A stretch of DNA of 64,000 nt from contig NC_063154.1 of assembly GCF_020921035.1 (NCBI RefSeq), forward strand, positions 1,302,001 to 1,366,000, in the 5' to 3' direction. Each line of letters begins with the position of its first letter. Position 1 is the first letter of the stretch. The notes beneath the pieces were generated by a model, which did no database searches, was not told the DNA's origin, and was given only the letters and a program-made list of their open reading frames with translations. This DNA is from Rhodamnia argentea. Lineage: Eukaryota > Streptophyta > Magnoliopsida > Myrtales > Myrtaceae. The position numbers and the translations under genes were made by a program. Positions 1-13,030 of the stretch are shown in pieces.

Positions 1-741
1 CAAACGGGACGGGATGTAAGACAGTGAGAATGGCATACATGTCCTCCACAGCTAAGTCTTTCAATTTCATGGCAACAAACAAAATTTACTGCTTATCTAC
101 ACTTCACTGCAGTTGACATGATACATAGTGATCAACACGAATGAAAAGTCAAAGCACTCAAGAGAGATGGAGGACTCCCTAAACGAGAAGAAAGGGAATG
201 GCTAGTTTGCTCCAAATTGCATCTAAATCGGTTGCCCTTTTATCCTATACGAGAATTGCAAGTTGGATAAAGGAACCGAAAACTTGAAAACTATGAGCAG
301 TTCGCTCATCCTCAGCTATAGCCACATATGCTCCAACCTCTTCTTCTTATTCGCTATAACAAATTTGCCTCTAACTTGAATCGAACTGAAAGTCATCTTT
401 CAACATACAAGACGTAAACAGATAGCTCAAGCTGAAAATGTTATCGCCAGATCCAACCTGATGATTAGAGTTCAGTGCAGTCGCTTGCCAATTGAGAGAG
501 TTATCGTTTTTTCACTAGGAGTTGTGGAAACGGTCCCGATAGCTGAGGCAGAGCCAAATTGACTCTTTACGAATAACCCCGACGCAAAAGATGCGATGCA
601 TAGAAGAACCAATCAAATAGCAAACACAAAACTGATACACTGGCACTGGCGCTAAAATCAGGACCAAAAGACTCACTCGCCGAGACGAGAACTCGGCCAA
701 AAAGAGGTTAAGAGTTGCATTGGTGAATACTTTGCACTTAC
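1..741. other. No gene recognised (possible intron)
   Basis: Moderately AT-rich sequence with only short frames in both strands and no recognisable protein. It may be the intron downstream of the minus-strand donor at 741. Confidence 0.3.
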
Positions 742-1060
742 CTTCGATTCAGGAGAAGGAGAGAGCGTTTTGATCCGGACCCGTGGGATCGAAAATGCTA
801 TCGAGCTCAAACTCGGGGTTCGTTCTGGAATCGAGTCCTCTTCCTCGCACCGAAGCGATCAACTTTCGCTGCCGCGCGATCCCGCTTTGGAACTACGGCG
901 AGCTTGGAAGAAGAGGGACAGAGAATCTGAGAAGATGGAGAAACCCTAAGACCCCCTTCTCTTTCGGGCGCTCCCTCTCTTCTCTCTCTCCCTGACTCGG
1001 CGTCTCTTCGTCCAGGGTCGGGGGATGCCGCCGGCAAAGCTTCTCCAACGCTGGGGATTG
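742..1060 (-). other. Possible first (leader) exon of a minus-strand gene running off the left edge
   Basis: This is a GC-rich island in otherwise AT-rich DNA. On the minus strand it ends in a good splice donor (exon ...CGAAG, then GTAAGTGC; donor bases 741-740). No reading frame runs open through the whole block into the donor, so if it is an exon it is probably 5' untranslated. The sequence from 1 to 740 would then be the first intron. No family is recognised. The right boundary is only the point where the GC-rich stretch ends. An ordinary GC-rich promoter fragment is an equally good explanation. Confidence 0.25.
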
Positions 1061-1642
1061 CGCCTTCAAGATCTGATAAGAGGGGAAAGAGCCAAATCGT
1101 TTTTCCTTCTTTGAAAATTGAATGATTGGAACTTTTTATTTTTCGAAGTTTTTTTTTTTGTCATATTATTTTTCTAAGTTAAATAATTGGTTTTTTGGGA
1201 GGACAGCATAATTAAGTCTTGTTAAAAAATTTTATTTATTTTCGGCTAAAAAAAAAAGGTCCCGACCAAAAAAACAAAAGCTAAAAAAAAGGTTCATCAC
1301 GTATGAGACTCTTTTGACTCGAGAGAAAGAATAATCGTTACGAACTTAAATGACAAGATAATTTAGTACGATTTGAGGGAGTGTTTTTCTTAGGACTGTT
1401 CGAAAAGATAGATTAGCTGTAGTGTAAGAAAACCGCATCGGATATCATTTTACCATTAAAACTTACGAAAGAAATATAATGAATCTTTATTTGTGGCGAA
1501 TAAAAAAAGTCAAATTCCATTTGGAAATCTTCTTTCGTAGTAGAGACTTCATTAGTGTTTTGGCACGAATTTTTTTTTTGTCAACATTGGCATGCGTTGA
1601 CCGCACCAACAAACTTGTCCAAAGTGCGTGATATTAGACTTT

Positions 1643-1863
1643 GCTTGTTTCGGAGAAAATGAATGACTTGACAAATATTTTCCCGAAATGATTGCTTGTA
1701 TCGTTTATAAAAATAAATGAAAAAAATATTTTCATATCCCACAAGAATGTTTAGACGTTTGTTAATAATAAAAATATTTTTTATTGGCTAATTATTTTAA
1801 GCAATGGAAGCTATCATTTCTTAGAAAAATATTTTTAAATTATTTATTTTTTCGCAAAAAAAA
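1643..1863. repeat. MITE-like inverted-repeat element, copy 1 (degraded)
   Basis: The AT-rich block opens with TTGTTTCGGAGAAAATGAAT and closes with a degraded inverse (...TTTATTTTTTCGCAAAA). Inside are runs of AAATATTTT. It resembles the blocks at 16039-16257 and 16513-16740 in ends, length and interior. No transposase is present. The rest of 1061-2250 is AT-rich upstream sequence of FY in which nothing else was recognised. Confidence 0.45.
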
Positions 1864-2277
1864 TTGAATATCGAGAAATTTTTTCGCTATGTATTATGGT
1901 TACGTGCGAAATGTCTTGTCTCCCTTCTAACCAAGATAAATATGGAATGAAGTGGGGGGAATTAGCGTTTATCCAACATAAGGGTAGTTTTGGAACGTAA
2001 AAAAAAAAGAAAAAGCGAGACGAGCCTCGCTTTTGCAGTTACAATTTGGATAGTGAAAAATAATGAAATAAAACAAAATCCAAATTTAGGTCGAAAGAAA
2101 AGAAAAATAAAATCCCAATTTCGGTAGAAAAAAAAAAGGAAGAGAAAATCCCAATAAAACGGGGAAGCTCCCTTCCCGGGCCAGAAAAGAGAAGCCTGAT
2201 GGGCTCAATTCTTATGCAGTCTCCTTTTTCCTTTCCCGCTCTTCTTCTTCTCCTCTGCGTCGAAGAACAGAAGTGAG

Positions 2278-2287
2278 CTAGGGTTTT
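2278..2287 (+). promoter_or_regulatory. Telo-box-like motif in the FY leader
   Basis: The motif CTAGGGTTTT lies about 115 bases before the FY start codon, in a pyrimidine-rich stretch that looks like a 5' leader. AGGGTTT/AAACCCT telo-boxes are common in leaders and promoters of broadly expressed plant genes. A role here is inference. Confidence 0.4.
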
Positions 2288-2399
2288 GAAGGTCCCCCCA
2301 TTCCCTGGTCTCCGGTCCACCTGAGCGAGCCACACTCCGCGGGAACCACCCTCCCTCTCTCCATTCGCGGGAGATTGCAGTCGCCGCGCATCCGTAAGC

Positions 2400-5300
2400 A
2401 TGATGTACGGCGATCCTCAGCAGCAGCAGCAGCAGCAGCAGCACCCAGGTGGCGAGTTCCACCGTGGCCCACCGCCGCCACCGCCTCCGATGATGATGAG
2501 GCAGCCCTCCGCTTCCTCCACTAACCTCGCCCCTCCGGATTATCAACACCACCAGCCTGGCCCGCCTCCTCCGCATCAAGCTCATCCATATGACGGTACA
2601 GTGTCTGCATCATATGTACATTTGTGGCATTGGATGTGTCATCGAGAAATGTATTGCCCTAGGGATTGGCGAAGGGTATAGTCTGTTCGCATCTTATTGG
2701 ATTTGGCTATTAAGCTATTGGCATTCTTGCTTATAAGTCGGAATTATCAGAAGCTTCTGTTTTACCTGGCTAGTAGCATGTGCCTGTGTGTGTCTGAAAC
2801 TTTGGAAGTGTTGGCCCGTTGCAAAAAATGTTGCCTCGCCTCTTCTTCATACTGGCATGGACAATTTAGAAGTTCTTCTGCATTATTATAAGAAATAGAC
2901 TGAGATATTGATCACTGATCTTTTGGAGCTATGCATTGTATGCAAGTGCAATACCATGAATGACGAATTTTGGGAAGAAATGACTAGGCTAATATTAGTT
3001 AGTGCTGGAATGATCTATTGGGTTCTCATACTGTTATGAATAATGTTGTATGCTCAGGAGAATGATAGGAGAATCTCCTTTCAGTTTCGTCTTTCTGTCT
3101 TTATATGCAGCTCATAATGATAATTTTGCTGCGAAAAGAATGAGAAAGCTTACACAAAGGAGGGCAGTTGACTACACTAGCACTGTTGTTCGGTATATGC
3201 AGGTATCTTTCTTACCACCTTGTGCATACTCCTACTAAATGCAGGTGGTTCGACATCTCCTTGTGCCATTGGTACTCTCTGGTTTTCACAAAAAGCTGCA
3301 TGCCTTTTAATTTTTGGCTTTTTCTATCTAATAATTTTGTTTTCTCTGAATTGGTTGTATAAATATTACTTACCTCCCTTTAGATGCTTTTAATTTTCTG
3401 AAGCTGTTAGTCAGTTGAGATGCTGTGCAAGTCTGTTTGAGTTTGGTTGTGAAGCTTGTAACTGTGTTTTGCAGATTCGTATGTGGCAGAGGGATTCTAG
3501 AGACAGGACGGTGTTGCAGCCTACACCAGCTGCAGCCATTGATGTGGGCATTATCTGTGCATTTTTTATCTTTCCCCATTATATGTTGAATTGATAATTT
3601 TTGAGGATCTTTTATTATCTACCTATCCTTCATGCAGATGTTACCAGCTGTTGCATATTCGGATAATCCTTCTACAAGCTTTGCTGCAAAGTTTGTGCAT
3701 ACGTCCGTAAACAAGAACCGTTGTTCAATCAACCGAGTTTTGGTGAGAGAAATCATCTTTTAGAGTGGGAAGATATTTCTTTTTGAAGGAGAGAAACAAC
3801 CTGCTTCTTGAGTTTATACATCTTTTGGACCTAGCATATAAATTCTGGTTTTCCTGCTAAACTTGACCAGTACTTGTCATTTAAGTTCTTTTCCATGCTG
3901 TGGTAGGCCCACAACTTTCATCTAATTGTTTGCTGACCTTTTCTTTGTCTTTCTAAGTGGACTCCTACGGGGCGGCGTCTCATTACAGGTTCTCATAGCG
4001 GCGAATTCACTCTTTGGAATGGACAGTCCTTCAATTTCGAAATGATTCTTCAGGTATTATTGTGGCCAGGTCTTTATTCCTTGTTTTTGAGGAACCAGGA
4101 GGAATGTTTAGTTAATCGGCTTTGGTGCATTGTCTGATTTCTAGGCACATGATCAAGCAATTAGGTCAATGGTGTGGAGCCACAATGACAATTGGATGGT
4201 TTCCGGTGATGATGGAGGAGCTATAAAGTACATCATTCAATAGTTCCCTTTTTTGGAGGACAAATTTTCACATATAAATTATACTGCCCCTCCCACCCCC
4301 CCCCACACACACACACACAAAACTCATGGATGCACAAATGTGTTGATCTCAGTATTATCATTGACTTATGTAATTGTGTTTGGTGGGAATATCTCTCAGG
4401 TATTGGCAGAACAACATGAACAATGTGAAGGCTAATAAATCTGCTCATAAAGAATCAGTTCGAGACTTAAGGTCAGCCTTATGAATGCGTTGTTTATGCC
4501 TGCACCCTAAATATATGGAGCATGTCATGATTGAACTTTTGCAACAGCTTCTGTAGGACAGACTTGAAGTTCTGTTCCTGCTCTGATGATACTACTGTTA
4601 AAGTCTGGGACTTCGCTCGATGCCAAGAAGAGCGTTCGCTATCTGGTAATGTGACCACACTCTATTGCAAAATTGTGTTACTTTTGCTCCATAGTCAGTA
4701 TGGAGCTATCTCCCTTGCCTTTTCATTTTACATTAGTCATAGGAATTTGCATGGTGTGTTTTTTAGTTTGAGCTTTGGTGAAGTTGCATGAATTATCTGC
4801 ACCTTTTGTTGGTTATAAATGTTCTAAATTTCTGGAGTTCCTTTGGACATGCAAAGAAAAACATAGTAATTCACTTTAATTGTCACCGTAGAATTCTTTT
4901 GGGAGTTTCTTCCTGCTGTACAAAGCTTACTGCTTATATTCATGTACTTGTTCCATTTTTCAACCGTCTTGTTATGTTTAACATCATTTTAATGGAGATT
5001 GATAGTTTGTTTAGTGTTTGACTAGTTTTGAGTTCAAAGAGGAGAGTTGAATGGCTTAGCATCTTTTAATTTCTTGCAACTGTAGCGCAAGATGACATAG
5101 GTTTTGTAGAACATAATATCTTAAAAACTTTTGCGCATCCAAGCCATTTAGTTCCGAGAGCTGTGTATACAGTAAAAGGAGTTAATTTGAAAACAATCAG
5201 TCTTTTGAAAGAATGAGTTTAAAGGAGTGCATTCCAATTATGAGCCGGTATCAATCGAATAACTTTCTGGTAATGGTACAACTCCCCTTGGAAATCAACT

Positions 5301-8300
5301 AAACTGGTGTGCCCATTTATTGGTGTTCTTATTTCGGAGGCTCCTCCACCAAGGAGGCCATGGCTCTAAGACAATTGTTGGTTGTTAGTTTTGTGATGGG
5401 GGTCATGCATCCTTGGGTGAATCTACAGACTGTAGTTGATGTCTTGTTTTTTCAAACTTTGAGACAATTAAGTCAAATAACCATGGAGCTTTTGAATTTT
5501 TCATGTGAACTTAGGATAATAGTTCCCTATATACTAGCTTTCACGCATGTGACCTATTCCTCCCTGTTTTCACCTGGAATGACCAGATGTATAAGTTTCC
5601 TTTTTTCCCCTGGTACTGGCAGTTACATTTTATATAGATTATATGGCAGGAAAACTTATCTTTTGAGTCCTTTACTGTGAAATACAAGTGGTCTTTGTGT
5701 ATATGTGTTATGCCAGCTTTGCTGACAATAAACCAAGACTTCTTTTTATGTGTGGGTTGAACTCAGGCAGGTCATGGTTGGGATGTGAAGAGCGTTGATT
5801 GGCACCCTACCAAATCGTTGTTAGTTTCAGGTTTACAAAGTTTGCATAATCTTTTCCCTAAGATTTAAGTTTCTCGGGCACCATCATCACTTTTTTTGCC
5901 GAATATTAGGTGGTAAGGACAATCTTGTAAAACTATGGGATGCTAAATCAGGAAGGGAGCTTTGTTCATTGTAAGTGCTCTGTTTCTTTGAACTTTTGAA
6001 GGGTTAGTTTATCATCATACTTTCTGAGATGTAATGCGTGTCTGTTGAAGTCATGGCCACAAGAATACCGTGCTTTGTGTCAAGTGGAATCAAAATGGAA
6101 ACTGGGTGTTAACTGCGGCTAAGGATCAAATCATCAAGGTACTTTCTCAATTTGGCAGTCATTAAATGGAAGGCTTGGCCTTGATACTTGATTGTCATCA
6201 AGCTTTGTCCTTCCATGGTTTTTGATATATTTTTTGCTTTGCCCTCCTTCGATTGTAGACTAAGCATATTATTTTGTGACTGCAGCTCTATGACATCAGG
6301 GCTATGAAGGAGCTTGAATCCTTCCGCGGTCATCGGAAGGATGTCACTGGTGAGTAATGACCAAATGTTTTGTTGCTTGCTATAGTTACAAGTATTAGTT
6401 AGAGCTAGTTGAGTAAGATCCACTCTAGTTTCTCAGTATGTTGGACTAAAGTTGATGTCTCATTCTACCACATCGATACATTTGTTATCCATATTGAAAC
6501 ACTTACTTTTCAAATTTTTATAGCATTGGCTTGGCATCCATTCCATGAGGAGTACTTTGTCAGCGGGAGCTTCGATGGATCCATCTTCCATTGGCTTGTT
6601 GGGTAAACATCTAGTAGATATTTAAATACCATTTGGCCCACCTTGTCAAATGTTCTTTCACAGCTTGTTACTTCGCTTTGCAGACTAATTGTGTAAGCTA
6701 GTCTTAGTATACCTACATTACTATTATATTAACATAACTTCGTAGACAAAGTTGAAGTGGAAAAGGTGATTGGTTGAACAGTAGCTTTTGATAACATTCT
6801 TTACAAGACTTAACATCTAGTGATGGACTTGCCCCTTCCTAGAGGCCCTTAGGTTCTGTCTAGTAAACAACTAATGATGGACTTGCCCTTTCCTAGTGAG
6901 GTGTGAAAATATGGAATGTCATGTTTATGCCATCTGAGGAATTATTTCCTCTGTAGAATGTATGTCTAGTAGATGTATGAGTCGTTCTTCCAGTCAGGCA
7001 TGAAACTCCCGGACTTCAAATAGATGTTCTACATGTACATAAAACATAAGGTCTTTGAACAATTTAAGACCTCATCTGTAAAAGTACAATTACCTTGAAT
7101 GAGAAAGAACACGATACTTGCAGATGGACTAAAGTTGCTTTCTAGAAGCAAGGTAAAAACGGAACTTACCATGTCCTCCTCTAAAGTAAACTCACCTTGA
7201 ACAGGAAGAGGAAAAGATACAGTTTTGTTGGACAGACTGAAGTTGGTAGTTGGAGCAAGTTAAAATGAGAAATTTAGTGGGACTTGACCTCGGGTCACTC
7301 TTAAATTGCGTGTAAATTCACTTTCATGCCACTCTTCTGTGGACTGCGTGGACATATTGGTTAATTAGTCAGCTCTGTTCCTTGGCTTATTCCAACAATT
7401 ATTATTGATTTTATTTTCTTTTGTACTTTAAGTTTTTGGCCGTCTTTAGTGTCTTCTAACTGTCCGAAACAATTTATCAGGCATGAAACTCCTCAGATTG
7501 AAATACCCAACGCGCATGATAACAGTGTATGGGACCTTGCATGGCATCCTATTGGCTATTTGCTCTGCAGGTAAATCTGAGTTATTTTTATGGGTGCGCT
7601 TTGGGTGGTTTATACTTCTGGCCTTTTGCTTTTCCCTGTGATTTTAGCATCTGTACTTTGTGTGATATTGAAAACCACAAATCTTTTAGAACACGTAGAC
7701 ATGGGCATTTTGTCTTTTTAAAAAAACGAAAAGCAGTAATTTTTTTAAGGGACGGGAAAGCTAAAACTACTAATTCTAAGTTGTGGTAAACAAACCCTAA
7801 GTCCCTTTCATTTGCTAGAAAAGGTGTAACTGGGTGATCTGCTATCTTGTGCTATATTGTCTGCAATCACCTGTATTTTTTATGATTTCTTCAGTAGTGT
7901 CTAATTGTAACTGACTGATGCTCTCAACTACTAAACGTGTTTTGTTCTTACTGCAGTGGTAGCAATGATCATACGACCAAGTTTTGGTGCAGAAATAGGC
8001 CAGGTGATACTCCACGTGATAAATTTAACATGGGACCCAACCAAGGTTAGGTTCTGGTCTGTTTTGTGGACCCACTGTACTAAACTTAGTTGAACACTTC
8101 CTGGTTTACAGTAGACTTACTGCTTTTATCATATAGAGATGAGAAAATGCAATTCTTTTAGGCATGAGTTAGCATGTATGCTTCATCACATACTGAAGGA
8201 TTTTATGCATCCGATGTTAGATATTCCCTCGAAACTAAGCATTGATCAATTTGTAGCAGGTTATGGTGAACAAAACCCTGCTCTTGCTGGCCGCATGCCT

Positions 8301-9901
8301 GGCAATTTCCCTGTACCTGAAACCCCAACAACTCCAGGACCATTTGGTGCAGGCTTGTCTCGAAATGATGGGACCATTCCAGGTGTTGGAGTTGCCATGC
8401 CGCTGTCAATTCCATCTTTAGATTTTTCTTCTCAGGGAGAGCAGAAGCAGCCTCTTCCAGGTTCAATGCCTGTAGGAGCTCCTCCTCTACCACCTGGTCC
8501 ACATCCCTCCCTTCTTGCTGCTCATCAGCAGCAACCTTATCCACAAAATCCGCAGCAAATCCAGCAACAGCAACAACATCAGCCATTCCCACAGCAAATG
8601 GCTGCCTTGCCTATGCCACCTCCAAATATGGCACAGTTACAACCTCCATCGCATTTACCTTTGCTCCCTCATCCTCATCTACCTCGACCTCCGCCCCAGA
8701 TGCCTCCACTTAATATGCCTTCACAGGTACCTTCTTCAATGCCTGCGCCTTTTTCAAATCTTCAGGAACTACCTAACATTTACTGCAAATGCATATATTG
8801 GAAAAAGGATATTTTCTTGATCTAATTGTGCCAGAGTTATATTGTCGGTTAAATTGTTTTCTCCCAGAAGCATTAAACACCGAGTGTTGCTTATTTTTTT
8901 ATTGAAGGGCATGCAAGGTACAATGAATCAGATGGTTCCTCCCATGCCACAAGGCCATTTTATGGGCATGAACCCAATGCACTCGGGATCGTTGCCCTCA
9001 AGTGGTGGACCTCCAGTTGGTGGTTTTCCTGGTAATTTGCCAAATATGCAAGGACAAACGGGTGGAGGTGGGGCCCAAATGTATCCGACAGGTGGTCCGT
9101 TTAACCGTCCACAAGGTGGGCAAATGCCTATGATGCCAGGTTTCAATCCTTTTCAGGTATGACAGTCTAAAATGCTATGAGAAAAAGGTCTCGTTTTTCG
9201 CCATTAAATTGTTGAACTATCTTCTGTGGTTTTTGAATTATAACTGGGAAGCCTTTCAGAATTTTCGGTTATTGGCCGAATCTAATGTTCATTGTAAGAG
9301 AGGCCTTTTGGTTGGTAACTTGAGGATGCAGTTGCCATGACCTTAGATACTTCCATGTAGTGGTGAAAGGACCAGAGGGCATCGTGATAGAAGCTAGCTT
9401 AGAGGCAGTTCAAGGTTCTTGTTTATATTGTTAATCATGGTGACAGATGCTGGAAAATCTTGCTTCAGAAAATCTAGTGAATACCTATTACTGACTGTTA
9501 ATTGAAGTACTTTAGGAGTTTTGAGTAGTAAGATTTCATACAAGACAGAAGGCTAATGACACAAAATGCTTCGTTTTTGTCATCGCTGCTGCTGTGAGAA
9601 CTTTTTGAACTTTTCTCTTTCTAAGCACTACCTTTTATAAGCTTGTATTTGCACTCCTATCCTGTTAACATTTTGCTGGGTGACTAGATAATCATCTCAT
9701 TCTATTATCAGTAGTATTATTTTCCACTGCGACTTTGATGCATTTGGTCATTTTTCTAAATGGCGATCGCCTTGGTAAGAAGCATGGTAATTCTGAATTG
9801 GCAGAAGCTGACCTGTATCTTCTTTGCAGCCTGGAAATCAATCTGGTATGCCTCCCCCGCCACCACCCGGTCCTCCACCACATGGTCAAGCACCTCAATG
9901 A
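2400..9901 (+). CDS. FY: FY-like WD40 protein, 3'-end mRNA processing factor (WDR33/Pfs2 family)
   Basis: Nuclear subunit of the polyadenylation machinery. In Arabidopsis it partners FCA in autonomous-pathway flowering control. Exons: 2400-2595, 3111-3202, 3475-3543, 3638-3742, 3958-4053, 4145-4227, 4400-4471, 4548-4645, 5771-5830, 5910-5970, 6051-6138, 6286-6349, 6524-6602, 7481-7570, 7957-8045, 8260-8726, 8908-9156, 9830-9901. They sum to 2130 nt, 709 aa, in frame throughout. The N-terminus has a polyQ run (residues 7-14) and a polyproline patch. Then come the family signature [19 protein letters not shown] and a WD40 propeller to about residue 445 (e.g. [29 protein letters not shown]). The tail is Pro/Gln/Met-rich with one PPLPP motif at 522-526. 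The start is the first ATG of the exon and matches the family N-terminus. Exon 3 uses a weak donor (GTGGGC). The 8726/8908 junction is the least certain. Confidence 0.95.
2418..2441 (+). repeat. CAG microsatellite encoding polyglutamine in FY
   Basis: Eight CAG codons in a row encode Gln 7-14 of FY. The tract is pure and in frame, so its length is likely to vary between alleles. Confidence 0.85.
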
Positions 9902-11100
9902 CTTCCTTGTGTCAAAGTTCGTCGCATTCTGAAGGGGCTTCATTATAATTTTTTGTCTCCTACTGTTGTAGTTCTGGTCTCTATTTTATTTTTCTTTCTT
10001 CCTTTCTGTAAAACATGTATCGAGCTCTTTTATGTGGCAATGCATCCAAAAACACTATTTGTGTCTTCTTGGTTCTTAGTTTCATGATCTGTTGGCAAGG
10101 GGCTAAGATTCTGAAGATGTTTTATTGAAGTGCACTTAATAGTCCAAGGAAAAGAATTTCTTGAATCTTCATGGCTGTTGACGATAATTTTGTTTGAAGA
10201 TGTGGATGTGAATGGAAGGGGAGGACGACTAATTTGGTGTATAATGCATTTTAATGCCGTATTCTAGTTTTGTTTGCGCATGGTATCCCTTTAAGCTGTG
10301 TAGTTTGTATTAAAAAATGGGCCATACCAGTCGGTCGTGGTATTAAAAAAGAAGTCCAAATTAAGATCCGTTTGTAATAAATTTTAGGTTGTACTTCTTT
10401 TTTCTAACAATTTCGCGTTGTATCGGAGAATTGTTTCAATGACCACTCTTCCCATTTAGAAAGAGGGGGGTGGGAGTTCGAATCCTACCCTTTGATGAGA
10501 GTGAGGTGGAGTGCCCACAGTATGGCTTGTAAAGTAATATGGACTGTTTCAGAAGCAGGTTCATATTCATCGTATGGCATGATGCATGGTTTTTATGGAA
10601 TCTCTTGGCTTCCCCACCCACGGTGAACCTCTCCTTGTGATCTGGGAAGGCGTTTTAGCTGCCTAAACTGAATAAAGAGGACTGCTATTTTTTCGGATTT
10701 GCTTGGACACCTTATTGAAAAATTCTTGGTTCATCGAAAGAAATTCCAAATTCCACCCCGAAACAAAGGAGCCGTCTTGATCGTCAAATTCATGATAAAG
10801 TCACCTGGACAAATTCTTTTGTATCGGGATATTCTACAATAATCGTAAAATCATAGGGGCAAAATGTAAGCTCCCCTGAATTTCCTGCAAATCCGTGCCC
10901 TTCGTAGCTGGCACCATGAAAGTCATGTGAGGGCATGCAATTGAAGTTTTGCCTAGAATTTGATCGGACTCAAAAGCAGGGGCAAATTGAAACAGATTCC
11001 AAAATGTCGGGGTGGATATTGAAGAAGTTGAAATATCGGGGGTCGATTGGCACAGCCTTAAAAAAATGGATGAAATTGTCCCGTTTCTAACAACCGGACT
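9902..11100. other. Intergenic: FY 3' region; one box-B-like motif
   Basis: The first few hundred bases are T-rich FY 3' untranslated sequence. Around 10471-10490 is GAGTTCGAATCCTACCC, which resembles the box B/T-arm of tRNA-derived SINEs. No cloverleaf or clear box A could be paired with it. No gene was recognised. Confidence 0.4.
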
Positions 11101-11224
11101 CAAAGCAGTTGTCTTGTCGCCGGATCAAAACTGATCTTGCTTTGTTGAAAGAGCTTGCTCTGTTTCGTTTTCTTCGACCTTCCAATTGTTGCTTGCTTCG
11201 CGCGTTTCGGTCTCAAGAATTGGG

Positions 11225-11988
11225 GTGAGTCTCCTCCCTTTTCATTTCAATCACAACGCAAATCGGATGGCTATAGCCATTTTCACATTCTTTTTGGTTA
11301 TGAACAGGAAATCCTGGAACTGTGCTTTGTTCTTACAGCTGATCAATTTAGGTGGCAGCTCAGTGCTTTTGCATGCGATGTCTTGACTTTGTGGTATCTG
11401 TTGATGAAACTGGTTGGCCCATCGCGTTCTTATTCTGATCTTGTTTGATGTACCATCTCTCCGTCTGATCTTGATAGAACTATGTTGTACTCTTGTCTGG
11501 AGAATCAAGAAGAGAAATGTGCTGTCATAGAACCAAAATGGACAAGACATCGTTAAGCCCTCGCTTTGACGACATCTTGCAAAACTCGTCCAGGAAAAAG
11601 GAAACATTTTGTAAAACTCCGATAAATCCTGCATTTGCACTTGAACATTCCTAAAGCGATATCTGTAACATTCCATTATGTGATGCTGTGTTTGTTTTTC
11701 AACAAGAGGCATATGCAAAGAACAGTAATTTGATGACCATCTTGGACGAAAAGCCTTCTTCCCAAAGTGGCAATGGATGGAACCGTGTAATAGTATCTGC
11801 TGTGGTTTTGTTACCCTCCCCTCGCTTTAATTAGCTGCTACTTATTTAACTGGAAAGTGGGACATCACAGTGTTAAGCAAATGCTGGAAGGTTGGCTTTT
11901 GGAACCAGTTGCCTTGATTATCATGCATTTTTCTTGTTGATGCAAGCCTACAATTTCAGCAACTGATTCATAAAATCTCCTGATGCAG
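11225..11988 (+). other. Probable 5'UTR intron of the Yos1-like gene
   Basis: A GTGAGT donor at 11225 and a GATGCAG acceptor ending at 11988 fit a leader intron whose downstream exon carries the start codon three bases later. The upstream exon boundary (about 11100) is not determined. Long open frames within this stretch do not match any family. Confidence 0.5.
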
Positions 11989-11991
11989 GGA

Positions 11992-12225
11992 ATGGGTTTG
12001 TGGACGTTGCTTGAAGGCCTTTTGCTCTTTGCAAATGCGCTGGCAATATTGAACGAGGACCGTTTCCTCACTCCACGGGGGTGGAGTTTCCAAGAATTTC
12101 CAGGAGGCAAGGTCAAGTCACTGAAAGGGCAGGTTATTGGTCTTATCAATGCAACCCAATACTTAAGGGTTCCGCTTACCATCTTAAACGTTGTCAGCAT
12201 AGTGGTAAAGCTGGTCTCGGGCTGA
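11992..12225 (+). CDS. Yos1-like protein (IER3IP1 family), ER-Golgi transport
   Basis: A 77-aa membrane protein of the Yos1/IER3-interacting protein 1 family, known in yeast to work with Yip1/Yif1 in ER-to-Golgi vesicle transport. The protein starts MGLWTLLEGLLLFANALAIL, contains the hallmark NEDRFLTPRGW, and ends in VVKLVSG. There is a hydrophobic segment at each end (about residues 2-20 and 55-75) around a short polar loop with KSLKGQ and NATQYLRVPL. Length equals the family's usual size. The start at 11992 was chosen over an in-frame ATG at 11983 because a splice acceptor (CTGATGCAG, ending 11988) lies between them. The coding sequence is therefore a single exon behind a leader intron. A donor (GGG|GTGAGT) at 11225 is a likely start of that intron. 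It converges on the response-regulator gene. Confidence 0.93.
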   Translation: MGLWTLLEGLLLFANALAILNEDRFLTPRGWSFQEFPGGKVKSLKGQVIGLINATQYLRVPLTILNVVSIVVKLVSG

Positions 12226-12995
12226 ATTTCCCCACCAAGCGTAGATCTTTGCATAGATGTCCAGAGGTCGTATCCTCAATGCCTTGTCCGTCATTTTTGG
12301 AAATATGGATCATAGAATCAATCTTGCAGTACATAGGTTGTGTCGAGTAAACTAAGTTTTGTTAGTCAATAATGTAGGTCGTGACTCGTGAGAGGAGCAG
12401 GTGGCGTAAATTTGAAATGTGTCACTTATCAACTCTGAAACTAATTATCGTCCAGTTTCCGTCCATGTTGATGACATGCTCAATAACTACTCAACATCTG
12501 TTGATGACATTCTTTAATCATGTATTGAAGATGATGCTCAATTTATGGCTTCAAGAGAGAGCATTCTCCCTTCTTGTCCAGAGTAGAGAAATACTGGTAT
12601 TCAGAACAAGTAATACGTTTGTCTTATCGGAGCTTCAAAGAGCATGGATTACTTTGAAAAATTATTAGGTACCTTTAGAGTCCATCCTTTCACTAACATG
12701 TCTTAAGGATCACCATTCATACAAACCACGTTAATGTGGGAGGATGTTGTTTAATTTTGGTGATGAATTCCTCAGGATTCCTCCGAGTCTTCCTCGATGC
12801 GATTCTAATAGTTAATGTAGAATCAGCTTCAGTTTGTGTAGTGAAGAGCCTCAGATTACTTCAAACTACCATTGTCCCAGAAACATCTTAATTGGGACAA
12901 AGAGTAAAATGACAGCATATGGACAGTCATTCGAGTTTTTCTATATTCTTAAAAAAAAAAAATGGTCTTGGGTGCATCAGGAGATTCAAATGCCC

Positions 12996-13030
<35 letters not shown>

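Noticed and set aside
8203-8592. Minus-strand frame of 129 aa opposite FY exon 16
   Set aside because: It is a shadow of the Pro/Gln-rich FY coding sequence and has no recognisable family.
10440-10520. tRNA gene or SINE
   Set aside because: Only a box-B-like T-arm is visible. No acceptor stem, anticodon arm or convincing box A could be found.
12468-12640. Stop-interrupted peptide with VDDM/VDDI motifs, considered as a gene fragment
   Set aside because: Too short and broken to assign to a family.
13000-13027. CRISPR-like array in the GA repeats here and elsewhere
   Set aside because: These are simple dinucleotide microsatellites in a plant genome, with no spacer structure.
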